Below, piece after piece: positions 49,501-57,200 of a DNA stretch of 64,000 bases. Made by a program: the position numbers and the translations under genes. Below the pieces are notes generated by a model. The model worked only from the letters and a program-made list of their open reading frames with translations, was not told where the DNA came from and searched no databases. The DNA comes from Pandoraea oxalativorans (GTDB taxonomy: Bacteria > Pseudomonadota > Gammaproteobacteria > Burkholderiales > Burkholderiaceae), in the NCBI RefSeq assembly GCF_000972785.3, contig NZ_CP011253.3, forward strand, positions 2,232,001-2,296,000, in the 5' to 3' direction. Every line of letters begins with the position of its first letter. Within the stretch, counting starts at the first letter, position 1.

Positions 49501-52021
49501 CGTCATCGTCAAAAGTCCACGTCGTCGTCAGCGTGCTGCATTTCGTGTTCGTAGGGTCGTAGTCGAATTCATCGGTGCGCGACAGACGGCCTTGCGGGTC
49601 GTAGTCGCTCCTGAGCATTTGCAGCCATCTTTTTCCATCCGGACTTATCCACGCTTCGCGCTCGCGCGAGAGTTCGTCCCTGATGACGCGGGCATATTGT
49701 TTGCAAGCGGATTCGGTTGTTTGATACTGCCATAGCTGGCCCTTGAGGGGCGTTAGCGAGTAATCGCGCTGTCCAAGTGTGACGTCGCCCCGCATGGATT
49801 TCGCACTCGTGAGCAAGCCGGATGTGTCATAGGTGAATTGGGTCCTGAGATTTTCGCCATCGATGGTTTCATACACGCGGCTCGTCAGCGCAGAGCGGGT
49901 CCGACTCGTGGTGACCGTAATTCCCTGCGCGGCTGTGGTCGTGGTTCGGACGGTGACTTTGCGTTTGTCTTTCGCATCCTTTTCATAGACGAATGTGGCT
50001 CTGATTTCCGAGCCGGGTAACTTGTTGCCAAACTCACCGAGCAGCCAGGTAGTGTTGGCGCTGAGTTGACCGAAACCGGGGTCGTCAATCTTTGTCTGAT
50101 ACTCGTTTTCCTCGAGGTGCATCGACCCTTCGGGCCACTTGCCGGTTGTATTGTTGAGCCGGAACCCGCGGGCGTTGGTCTTGCTCTGCACGCTGAGGCT
50201 CTTGTTCAGATCGTCGATCAGGGATTGAACCTTTGCTTTTTCATCTTTGTCTTTGGTGCTGTTGTACTGCTTCGTGAAGCTGTCCAGGAGCGCTTTTGCT
50301 GCGTTTTTGGCGACGATCAATTGTTCCGCGCTGACGTCGACTTCTTCATAAGACGGTTGGAATACTGTTAGCTTTCTATGAGGAAGCGGGACATGCGGGC
50401 GGTCGACATTGGGGACTGCTTTTGGGATGAACTTGAGGTAGCTGAAATAGGCGAGGCGCCGCGCGTATCGCTTGTCGCCGTCCTTCCGGTAGACAATTTC
50501 CGACTCCACGTGCGACGTAAACCCACTGGGGTCACCGGGATAATTCATTGCGTAGGGGAGTTGAAAGGCGGCCTGCGCATAGTCATTGTCGGTGACGGCC
50601 ATCTCGACGATCGTGTCGATTTTGGTGCCCCACGTGATGCCGCCTGAACCAAACGCCACGAATCCCAGGCCAACAGGATTGACGTAATCGACCAGTTTCA
50701 GCAGAAGACCGAAGAAACTCGTGTCCTGATAAACGCTTGCTTTCTCTTCAACGGTGTAGGCGTTGTAGTTGTTGAAGTATGTCCATTCCGTCACGGTGTC
50801 ATCTTTGGTCGACCTGACGAGGTTGCCAGCCGCGTCGTATTCGAGCGCAAGCTCGTCGACGACCACGTTACCAATCTTCCTGGTGGTCTTCTGTGTCGCG
50901 ATGCCGAGTTTCTCGTCGATGCTGACGCTCTGTTCCGTGAGTACGGTGACATCGGCGGCGGTGACGGCCTCGGTCTGACAATTGTCTGCGAAGGTGTACA
51001 CGCGTGTGAGCGCAGTCTTGTCCCTCTGCGTGCAGGTTACCGTGGTTTTGCTTGTTTCGAACTTGTAGCTTTCGATAAGAGGGGTGATGCCGCCGCCCGG
51101 CGATATGGTGTGTTTTACGATTCGGTTGCCATTGAATTCCATGGATTCGGTGTGCGTAGAAGTTTCTACGACATTCGGATCGTCGGGCTTGTCTGCGGGA
51201 ACCGATGATTCCCGGCAAACTTCGAATTTAACGACGCTTCGATAGTCATGGAAAACGCGGTAAATCGTTTTGGCGGATCCGGTGACGCCTGCCATTTCAA
51301 TCGTTTGGACGACCCCGAGGTCTTTGGCGTCGCCTGTCGCCGCATAGGTGACTTCCTGGTCGCTTTTAGGGAATAAGACGGCTTTCTGCAAGGCCGGAGA
51401 GGAAGTGCCAAAAACCATATTTCTGCGCTCCGTCTCGATCCATTCAACGTCCAATATCCGCCCGTCGTCGTCGTTGATGGCAGTGATGCGCGGACCGCTT
51501 CCGAATTCCTGCCACTCAAATGTGAGCGACCTGCCGGAAGGTGAAACATAGCGTATGGGATAAATCCAGCCCGTGTTCTGAAGAGGCAGCTCACGGTAAA
51601 TCGTGGTCGTGCCAAATGTCTCGCACGCACCGTTCTTGTGATACACGACGACATTAATGCCGTCGCGCTTTACCAGGAAGTCCCCGCCGTTGAAGGTCGC
51701 TCCCGGGTTCATTTCGAAATCGAGGGAACGTCCGTCGCAAAGCGGAAGGCGCTCAAAGCGATCCTTTGCCTTTGGAACTGGGACCAGTTCACTTGGCGTA
51801 ATGAACCCGCAACGAATGATATTCAAATCGCCGGTATGCAACTTGCACGAGAAACTGAGATTGAACGACGGAGAAGCGCCGGCATCCGCAAACAGCCCCG
51901 CAATCGGAATTCGCAGCATGCCTTCACCGCTTTGGGGGCTGATGAGGACATTCCGCTTCAACGCGGCATAGGTTTCAAAAGCCAACTGGTCATTGCTGCT
52001 GAAGTGCTTGATCGCTTGCAT
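46532..52021 (-). CDS. RHS/YD-repeat protein with unrecognised C-terminal domain
   Basis: 1829 residues. N-terminal beta-rich module typical of Pseudomonas/TccC-like YD proteins, no signal peptide, no PAAR. Middle part has many YD repeats (YDAAGNLVRSTKD, YDNYGRLETLT, YDAFGRLIGMKS, YDDLGRVRGGS). RHS core at about 1450-1496: GNGYRHYDPEACRFQTPDN and YAYCGGDPVNYHDPSGH, D1494 in the DPSG autoproteolysis motif. Behind it a 335-residue tail with two hydrophobic helices (near 1510-1560) and an unrecognised end containing TGRGDGDLIGSGG. GC content lower than the core genes. No adjacent immunity gene or delivery gene seen; csp genes flank it. Likely toxin, target unknown. Confidence 0.9.
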   Translation of the reverse strand: MQAIKHFSSNDQLAFETYAALKRNVLISPQSGEGMLRIPIAGLFADAGASPSFNLSFSCKLHTGDLNIIRCGFITPSELVPVPKAKDRFERLPLCDGRSLDFEMNPGATFNGGDFLVKRDGINVVVYHKNGACETFGTTTIYRELPLQNTGWIYPIRYVSPSGRSLTFEWQEFGSGPRITAINDDDGRILDVEWIETERRNMVFGTSSPALQKAVLFPKSDQEVTYAATGDAKDLGVVQTIEMAGVTGSAKTIYRVFHDYRSVVKFEVCRESSVPADKPDDPNVVETSTHTESMEFNGNRIVKHTISPGGGITPLIESYKFETSKTTVTCTQRDKTALTRVYTFADNCQTEAVTAADVTVLTEQSVSIDEKLGIATQKTTRKIGNVVVDELALEYDAAGNLVRSTKDDTVTEWTYFNNYNAYTVEEKASVYQDTSFFGLLLKLVDYVNPVGLGFVAFGSGGITWGTKIDTIVEMAVTDNDYAQAAFQLPYAMNYPGDPSGFTSHVESEIVYRKDGDKRYARRLAYFSYLKFIPKAVPNVDRPHVPLPHRKLTVFQPSYEEVDVSAEQLIVAKNAAKALLDSFTKQYNSTKDKDEKAKVQSLIDDLNKSLSVQSKTNARGFRLNNTTGKWPEGSMHLEENEYQTKIDDPGFGQLSANTTWLLGEFGNKLPGSEIRATFVYEKDAKDKRKVTVRTTTTAAQGITVTTSRTRSALTSRVYETIDGENLRTQFTYDTSGLLTSAKSMRGDVTLGQRDYSLTPLKGQLWQYQTTESACKQYARVIRDELSREREAWISPDGKRWLQMLRSDYDPQGRLSRTDEFDYDPTNTKCSTLTTTWTFDDDANKCAVTKTLKDASDKVLDTKTLTLTSKAMSETMLMGTAETVRSYDAAKRMLIETSGAPNAPAFRKRSTFDVGGNLTSVSIETIDANGEVFAGDKTTLSYDNYGRLETLTPKIGAATAFTYDRFDRLITSTTNDIEIGNAYSAASLANVATRSYVKDSFADLTSAKILGTQTIDGLGRPTTETVNGNTVKFSYEGSSRWSRRDDLGARPETLKGYKSELDSSRLQYTETITDDSATRISKTTSGRRGLMLEFDDVTGTNTKYQYDAFGRLIGMKSDVCESKFFYYDNGLLKQENIKAVKSGLTIRVLYTYNRSGIETCRDFLCTELKTHSIESRRMDDGRIDRVLLKVDDTIVSGDYFEYDDSHRLSAWYCSHEGAEGDSGKKFVKQVFSYDRFGNVRSSANEFYTGNSRPQTLSTSTTRRDYDSAKPGVLTALDGVTMGNDAAGRLTKRANRSLTYHANGQLKSCSATADSKDGDYVFSYDDLGRVRGGSAGKGKWTDTYHYRGAKAYAVVQQDDEKKQGFQHRILALKNDSPSCLLQQALTSVGDTTTESYSFELRDQAGTVFASVDVATKAITYYRYSPYGYRNVKPSAVTWLGFKGEALNYVGFYHLGNGYRHYDPEACRFQTPDNMSPFDVGGYAAYAYCGGDPVNYHDPSGHQPVAQYSRLDTMPAMYTKEFRIVAGVVEILAAPFTAGASLAMAIALTGLAIVSGAFSIASTLLEDSDPKLSDILGYLGMGLGVVAPNALQSRLMSRAARLAARRSSGFGSNVLRGRVAALASECTTRIRLGKNILALDSISDPFQLQAVGPHLERLGVFSPGSAEDAFDMGGAPVPEYFSASVMQRAGISTEQMFNVSTTGRGDGDLIGSGGSPKNYYESSTNVTNHLRSQPEAVSYLKDIPALAKLPAFDAAEVFTRLSHQYGVDVSRSLNPMSLEQAMNILRNANYVYKDVDGGFCRPTLSTTAPGFAKAGINNLLDGIDWWQGARMLP

Positions 52022-52416
52022 GATTCGGCTCCCATCAGGATGGTTGCTTCACAGAAGCATCCGGGCAGTCACTCTCCACCACACGACCATTGGACGCGAT
52101 CACGCGTCTTCTCTTGTTCTTCACCGTTTGGTAGTCGGCCGTATGGTCGACGGTCGGCTCGCGGGGATTGGCACCCCTCGATCACGGAAGTGCGTCGATG
52201 CTTTGGGCGGCACCGCTTCCGCCTCCGCCTCCGCCTCCCGGTGTGATGTGGCCCGAGCCCTTTCCTTGTTGAACGACTCAATTGCTCCGCCTGACAGAGT
52301 GATCTCCCTGGCGGAATTGCGGATCGACCGGGATTTGCCGAACGCTTCAGCGCGTAAGACGGGTGGGGGAAACGAATCGGTTGCACGCCGCCATTCCAGC
52401 ACCTCATCGAAGCGCC

Positions 52417-52442
52417 GGTAACTGTCAACGTTGACAGGTACC
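52417..52442. promoter_or_regulatory. Palindromic operator-like site, proximal
   Basis: CTGTCAACGTTGACAG, a perfect 16-bp palindrome at 52422-52437, extended by GGTA and TACC arms to 26 bp with one mismatched pair. AACGTT core resembles LacI-family operators; CTGT-N8-ACAG also fits the LexA format. About 400 bp upstream of the RHS start. Confidence 0.6.
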
Positions 52443-52599
52443 GCCGCCGCTGGGCATGCGCAAGGTAGCCCGACATTGGAAAGCGCGAAATGGATCTTCC
52501 GAAAGGGGCGGCGCGTATCGTCGCCGTGCGGGGAAATGCCGTGTGCCGGGTGAGCCGTACGCTCACCGGTATTCGATCACTGGAGAATGCTGGTGGTCA

Positions 52600-52615
52600 C
52601 TGTCAACGTTGACAG
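52600..52615. promoter_or_regulatory. Palindromic operator-like site, distal
   Basis: Second exact copy of the 16-bp palindrome, 178 bp from the first, close to 17 helical turns, just after the csp gene. Confidence 0.6.
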
Positions 52616-52633
52616 GGAGGCGATTCGGAGACT

Positions 52634-52843
52634 TTAGTCCGGCGCGTTGCGAACGTTCGTCGCAAGCAAGTAGGCGTCTCCACGGGTGGTCTCATACTCG
52701 ACGACCTGACCCGTCTGAAGCAGGGGGCAGCCCGGCGTGCAAATCTCGCTTTCATGGACGAAAACGATTTCACCGCCCCCATGCGGCGTGATGAACCCGT
52801 ACCCCTTTTCCGGGTAGTAATCCTTGACGGTTCCGCGCGGCAT
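52634..52843 (-). CDS. Divergent cold-shock-domain protein
   Basis: 69 residues. RNP1 KGYGFI and RNP2 IVFVHESEI are recognisable, but surface and loop sequences differ strongly from classical CspA, with Cys in CTPGCPLLQ. ATG 52843 after AAGGAG at a spacing of 8. Cold-shock or general RNA-binding role; expression conditions unknown. Confidence 0.9.
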   Translation of the reverse strand: MPRGTVKDYYPEKGYGFITPHGGGEIVFVHESEICTPGCPLLQTGQVVEYETTRGDAYLLATNVRNAPD

Positions 52844-52962
52844 GATTTGCTCTCCTTCGAAACGACAAATCGAAACCCGATGCCTGAATCTGCCATGGCC
52901 GCACCACCGGCGGCCTACCTGCTGTGCGGACGAAGGGCGTCCGCATAACCCGATCGGACGCG

Positions 52963-53457
52963 TCAGCTCGCGACGTTTTCCGGTTTAAGTTCGACGATGG
53001 CGTCGAGCGCGGCTTTCACATCCATGGCGTACTTGGCCAATGCCTTCTGCTCGTCGGTTTTCGGCTCGAAGGACGGCACACCGACGGGGTGGTTGCTCTC
53101 GTCGACCGCGACGAACACCATCAGGCAGTCGGTCGTCTGACGCAGTTCGCCCCACTTGGGATCGCCCGCATGCACCGACACATGGATGTGCATGCTCGTG
53201 CGGCCCGTGGCCACGATACGTGCGCGCAGTTCCACCAGATTACCCACCAGAATCGGACGACGGAAGCGGATATTGCCGACGCTGACCGTCACGCAATAGC
53301 GGCCCGACCACGTCGCAGCGCAAGCGTAGGCCACTTCGTCGATCCACTTCATCAGTGAGCCCCCGTGCACCTTGCCGCCGAAGTTGACGGCAGCCGGTTC
53401 GGCCAGAAAGCGGAAAGTGACTTCGGAGCGTTCGATCGGGTTCTGCGGGGTATTCAT
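52963..53457 (-). CDS. Acyl-CoA thioesterase (hotdog fold)
   Basis: Hydrolyses acyl-CoA to free acid and CoA. 164 residues. Hotdog signature AVNFGGKVHGGSLMKWIDEVAYACA with the catalytic Asp (WIDE), VSVGNIRFRRPILVGNLVEL strand and VFVAVDESNHPVG. Similar to YciA/Acot members. ATG 53457; the longer frame is spurious. Confidence 0.93.
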   Translation of the reverse strand: MNTPQNPIERSEVTFRFLAEPAAVNFGGKVHGGSLMKWIDEVAYACAATWSGRYCVTVSVGNIRFRRPILVGNLVELRARIVATGRTSMHIHVSVHAGDPKWGELRQTTDCLMVFVAVDESNHPVGVPSFEPKTDEQKALAKYAMDVKAALDAIVELKPENVAS

Positions 53458-53731
53458 GGTGTTGTGTTTTTGCTGACGGATAGTACTTGCCCGACCGTCG
53501 AACGGTGTCTGACCGTGGGGGCGTCGGGCCGGGGGATGCGCAATGATACTGCGATTGCGTGACACCTGCCGATGCCCGGCCCGATCCACCTTTTCCCGCC
53601 CCGGCGCCTGGGAGCGAATTCCGCAAGCGTGCGGTGCGGCGCGCGGCGCACAGTGACACGGTTGTGCCAGCGCGGGCCTCGGTCGTGGCGAAGCTCGTCA
53701 GGGCCGAATCCGACGAGCAGGGCGGTGTGTC

Positions 53732-54967
53732 ATGATCCAAACTTCAGGTGGTTCGCCACACGTTTGCATTCCGATCGAGTGTCGGCAGGCAGCGCTGCGC
53801 GAGGCTCAGACGCACGAGCACGAAGCGTCGACGGTTCCCCTGCTCAAGGACTTCGATCATGCACGCAATACGAGCGTGCCCGCGCCGTCAAATGCGCGGT
53901 TTGGCGACAATTGTTCGATGGCAGAGATCGAAGCGGGGATGGAGGTAATGCTGCGCGACGTGATGTCGCGGCAATTCGCCGCGAACGCCTTGCATTCCAA
54001 GGACAGCCTCAACAATTCGAAAGTCGAAGACGCGGGTTCTGGCGCATCTCATTCATTGACGGCACCGGGCGCGTCCCTGCAGTCGCTGTCACCGCCCACA
54101 GACGCTCTCGCACCCGCCGAGCCATCGGAACCCGCTGCCGTTGCAACGCCGACCCGCTATCCCACGCTGCTCGGAATCACGGTGGTGGCGACCCACGTTG
54201 CCAATCTGGCGAGTCAACTGCTGAGTTGCCTGTCACCGTATATTGCCCCCGATCTCTTCGCCCGATGGGCGAACGTCATGGTGTGTGAACTGGTGCGACC
54301 GGGAAAGCCGCGCGTGACCCGGGCGGCGAGTTGCAAAGTGCTGCTCGTCGGTAACGCGGTTTTCACCCCGGGGATGATGGTGGCGCCATACTTTGCTGTG
54401 CTCGCGTTGGGCGACCTGGTCTGTTGGGGGAAGGAATTCCGGAACCCCGGCAGTCAGCCGTTCCAGGGCGACAGTCTGGCGAATCTGATCGCGTGGATCA
54501 ATTCGCGCGGCGGGTTTGCGAAGGTGCTGGATGTGTTGGGGCAGGGGCCACATGAAAGCACGGGCGACGATTCGCCCGTCAAGGGCTCGTTACCCAAACG
54601 CGCGGTATCGGGGCTTTTCGATAAGCTTCGCAACACGCTGGCACATCACGACGATCCGGCGTGGCAGAAGGCTGTCGCCAGCCAAATTCGCCAGGCGTCT
54701 GCTGCGGCATTCGTGATTCTGATTGCGCGTTTGCCCTTCAGCGACGACACGGCGTCGCTGCCTGCCGGGTTGCTGGACTTCTACACGTGGCTGGAGAAGG
54801 CAGGGGCGGCGACGAAACTGGCAGCGGCCAGCGCCGAGTCGCTCGTGAAGTCTGGGCAGGCAGAGGCCAGCGGTGGTGACGACGTAGACGCGGGCAACGG
54901 TGACGAGATCGACCCGGCGGCGCTTCAGAGTGTCCACGTCGTCGCACCTGATCTCCCCGATCAGTGA
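53732..54967 (+). CDS. Unrecognised 411-residue protein replacing the 5' end of azlC
   Basis: Not assigned to any family. Residues 1-135 are Ser/Ala/Pro-rich and likely disordered, with a helix MAEIEAGMEVMLRDVMSRQ near 62-80. Two hydrophobic stretches follow (LLGITVVATHVANLASQLL and PGMMVAPYFAVLALGDLVCW), then an amphipathic helical part and an acidic tail. ATG 53732 with only GGGCGG upstream. Ends exactly where the azlC remnant begins. The style (disordered N-terminus, helical rest, no relatives nearby) would fit an effector, but this is speculation. Confidence 0.65.
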   Translation: MIQTSGGSPHVCIPIECRQAALREAQTHEHEASTVPLLKDFDHARNTSVPAPSNARFGDNCSMAEIEAGMEVMLRDVMSRQFAANALHSKDSLNNSKVEDAGSGASHSLTAPGASLQSLSPPTDALAPAEPSEPAAVATPTRYPTLLGITVVATHVANLASQLLSCLSPYIAPDLFARWANVMVCELVRPGKPRVTRAASCKVLLVGNAVFTPGMMVAPYFAVLALGDLVCWGKEFRNPGSQPFQGDSLANLIAWINSRGGFAKVLDVLGQGPHESTGDDSPVKGSLPKRAVSGLFDKLRNTLAHHDDPAWQKAVASQIRQASAAAFVILIARLPFSDDTASLPAGLLDFYTWLEKAGAATKLAAASAESLVKSGQAEASGGDDVDAGNGDEIDPAALQSVHVVAPDLPDQ

Positions 54968-55163
54968 CGAACCCAAACGCCGCGCCATCTTCCTCGTGCT
55001 GCTTCGTGGGATGTGGCGCGGCATGCGCAAGAGTCTGCCGTGGCTGGTGAGTCTCGTCGCCGCCGTGCTGACGTATCTGTATGTGCCGGGGGCGTGGTAC
55101 GTGGCCGCCGGTGCGCTCGCGGGTTTGCTGGCCGCCGTACTGATGGAGCCGCGCCATGGTTGA
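54966..55163 (+). pseudogene. azlC remnant, C-terminal part only
   Basis: About 65 codons matching the end of AzlC branched-chain amino-acid exporters: VLLRGMWRGMRKSLPWLVSL and VPGAWYVAAGALAGLLAAV, ending 8 bp inside azlD as usual for the azlCD overlap. The first three quarters, including the other membrane helices, are missing; the 411-residue gene occupies that position. Probably no function. Confidence 0.75.
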
Positions 55164-55464
55164 CGCCGCAGTGTTTCTGCCCATTGCGACGGTGGCGCTG
55201 ATGGCGGCCACGACGTATGCCACGCGTATCGTCGGCTTCCTGTTGTTGCGCGATCGCGTGCTGAGTCCGCGTACCCGTTCGGTGATGGAATGCCTGCCGG
55301 GTTGCGTGCTGATCTCGGTCATTGCGCCGTCCTTCGTATCGGACCGGCCAGCGGATCTGCTGGCGCTGGCTGTGACGCTGCTCGTCGCGTTGCGCTTTTC
55401 GCTATTGCCTACGGTGGTCATCAGCATTGTGGCGACGGGGGCATTGCGCTATCTCGTCGGCTAG
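55156..55464 (+). CDS. azlD: AzlD-family branched-chain amino-acid transport subunit
   Basis: 102 residues with three to four membrane segments (FLPIATVALMAATTYATRIV, CLPGCVLISVIAP, LLALAVTLLVALRFSLL). Full length, but its partner AzlC is only a fragment, so export activity through the pair is unlikely unless another azlC exists elsewhere. Confidence 0.88.
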   Translation: MVDAAVFLPIATVALMAATTYATRIVGFLLLRDRVLSPRTRSVMECLPGCVLISVIAPSFVSDRPADLLALAVTLLVALRFSLLPTVVISIVATGALRYLVG

Positions 55465-55526
55465 GCGTCAATCTGCCTTCTCCCGTGTGAACTGCACACT
55501 TGCTCATTTTTCAGCGCGAATAAAAA

Positions 55527-55550
55527 AACCCCGCCAACTTCAGCGGGGTT
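55527..55550 (-). terminator. Intrinsic terminator of the efflux operon
   Basis: Stem AACCCCGC/GCGGGGTT with a T7 run when read on the minus strand, 57 bp past the emrB stop. Also lies convergently to azlD. Confidence 0.85.
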
Positions 55551-55606
55551 CAAGAAGTGCCCGGTAGTACAGAGCAGGGCCGGGCACTCGGGGGGAAGCC
55601 TTGGCT

Positions 55607-57163
55607 TCAGTGGGCACCGGCGGCGGCATCTGCGCCGCCACCACCGCCACCTCGAATCGGTCGTGTAATCCACACCATCGCGATCATCAGCACGAACAGC
55701 ACCGCCGAGATCCAGAAAATATCGTTCGCACCGAGCATCGCCGACTGTTGCGTGACCAGTCGGTCGATGTAACCGTGGGCCTGCGGCGTCGACATGCCGA
55801 GCTGATTGAGCGACTCGACCGAGCCGTTGAACGTGGCGTCGTAGGGCGTCAGATTCTCCGTCAGCTGCGCGTGGTGCAGCGAAATGCGGTTGTCCCACAC
55901 GGTCGTCGCAATCGAGGTACCGACCGCACCGCATGTAATCCGCACGAAGTTCGACAACCCCGCCGCCGCCGGAATGCGATGCCCCGGCAGGCCCGACAGA
56001 ATGATCGCTGTCAGCGGGATGAAGAACATCGACATCGGCACGCCTTGCAGGAACGTCGGGATCATCAGCGTGCGCGTGTCGACGAGCGTGTTGAAGTGCG
56101 AGCGCATCAGGAACACGAGCGCGAACAACAGGAACGAGACGGTCACGACCCAGCGCGCATCGAGCTTGGGCAGGAATTTGCCGATGATCGGCGACAGGAT
56201 GATCGCGAACAACCCCACGGGCGCCATCACCAGACCCGCTTCCGTTGCCGTGTAGCCGAGATAGATTTGCAACCACTGCGGCAGGATCACGAGGTTGCCG
56301 AAGAACAACCCGTAACCGACCGAGATAGCGACCACGCCGCCGGTGAAGTTGACCCGCTTGAACAGCGTGAGATCGACCACCGGGTGCTTCTCGGTGATTT
56401 CCCAGACGACGAAGAAGCAGAACGACACCAGCGCAACGAGCGCGAGGACGACGATCGTCGACGAATTGAACCAGTCGAGTTCCTTGCCCTTGTCGAGCAT
56501 CACCTGGAGCGAGCCGACCCACAACACGAGCAAGGCCAGGCCGACGGTGTCGATAGGCTTGCGCTGTGTCGGCGTCTCACGCTTTTTGTAGATCATCCAC
56601 GTGACGTAAGCGGCCGCGATACCCACCGGAATATTGATGTAGAAGATCCACGGCCAGTGGTAGTTGTCCGAGATCCAGCCGCCGAGAATCGGGCCCATCA
56701 CCGGGGCGACGAGTGTCGTCATCCCCCATAAGGCGAGGGCCATCGAACTCTTCGCGGGCGGATAGCTCGAGAGCAGCAGCGACTGAGACAGTGGAATCAT
56801 CGGCCCGGCCACGGCACCTTGCAGCACGCGGGCGGCCAGCAGAATTTCGAGCGTGGGCGCCATGCCGCACAGCCACGAGGCCAGCACGAAGAGCAGGATC
56901 GATGTGATGAACAGTCGCACTGCACCGAAACGCTCGGTGAGCCAGCCCGTGAGCGGCACCGAAATGGCGTTGGCGACGGCGAACGACGTAATCACCCACG
57001 TTCCCTGGCTCGACGAGACACCGAGGTCGCCGGAGATGGCGGGAATCGATACGTTGGCAATCGAAGTGTCGAGCACGTTCATGAACGTGGCGAGCGACAA
57101 CGCGATGGTGCCGAGTACCAGCTGCCCTCCCGAGAGCGGGGCAGGAGCGTTTTGAGTTGCCAT
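55607..57163 (-). CDS. emrB: DHA2-family multidrug efflux permease EmrB-type
   Basis: 518-residue MFS proton antiporter, 14 membrane segments expected. Visible: NVLDTSIANVSIPAISGDLG, motif A-like LTERFGAVRL, LLAARVLQGAVAGPMIPL and the motif C-like GPILGGWISDNYHWPW. Pumps drugs across the inner membrane and works with EmrA and the outer-membrane factor. 37 bp after emrA; last gene of the operon. Confidence 0.93.
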   Translation of the reverse strand: MATQNAPAPLSGGQLVLGTIALSLATFMNVLDTSIANVSIPAISGDLGVSSSQGTWVITSFAVANAISVPLTGWLTERFGAVRLFITSILLFVLASWLCGMAPTLEILLAARVLQGAVAGPMIPLSQSLLLSSYPPAKSSMALALWGMTTLVAPVMGPILGGWISDNYHWPWIFYINIPVGIAAAYVTWMIYKKRETPTQRKPIDTVGLALLVLWVGSLQVMLDKGKELDWFNSSTIVVLALVALVSFCFFVVWEITEKHPVVDLTLFKRVNFTGGVVAISVGYGLFFGNLVILPQWLQIYLGYTATEAGLVMAPVGLFAIILSPIIGKFLPKLDARWVVTVSFLLFALVFLMRSHFNTLVDTRTLMIPTFLQGVPMSMFFIPLTAIILSGLPGHRIPAAAGLSNFVRITCGAVGTSIATTVWDNRISLHHAQLTENLTPYDATFNGSVESLNQLGMSTPQAHGYIDRLVTQQSAMLGANDIFWISAVLFVLMIAMVWITRPIRGGGGGGADAAAGAH

Positions 57164-57200
57164 GAGTTGTCAAAGGGGGTGGGGGGCACCCCCCTCCGAT

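Larger units (their letters stand above)
52022..52633. other. RHS upstream region
   Basis: 612 bp between the RHS start and a csp stop. It has two identical 16-bp palindromes (listed separately). The minus-strand frame that reads YRRFDEVLEWRRATDSFPP (around 52120-52550) looks protein-like but has no ATG and a stop near 52578; I do not call it. No promoter hexamers stand out. Confidence 0.5.

Noticed and set aside
52121..52550. Possible small minus-strand gene before RHS (reads YRRFDEVLEWRRATDSFPP)
   Set aside because: Looks protein-like for 60 residues, but there is no ATG, only a GTG inside it, and a stop codon at its front. Too weak to call.
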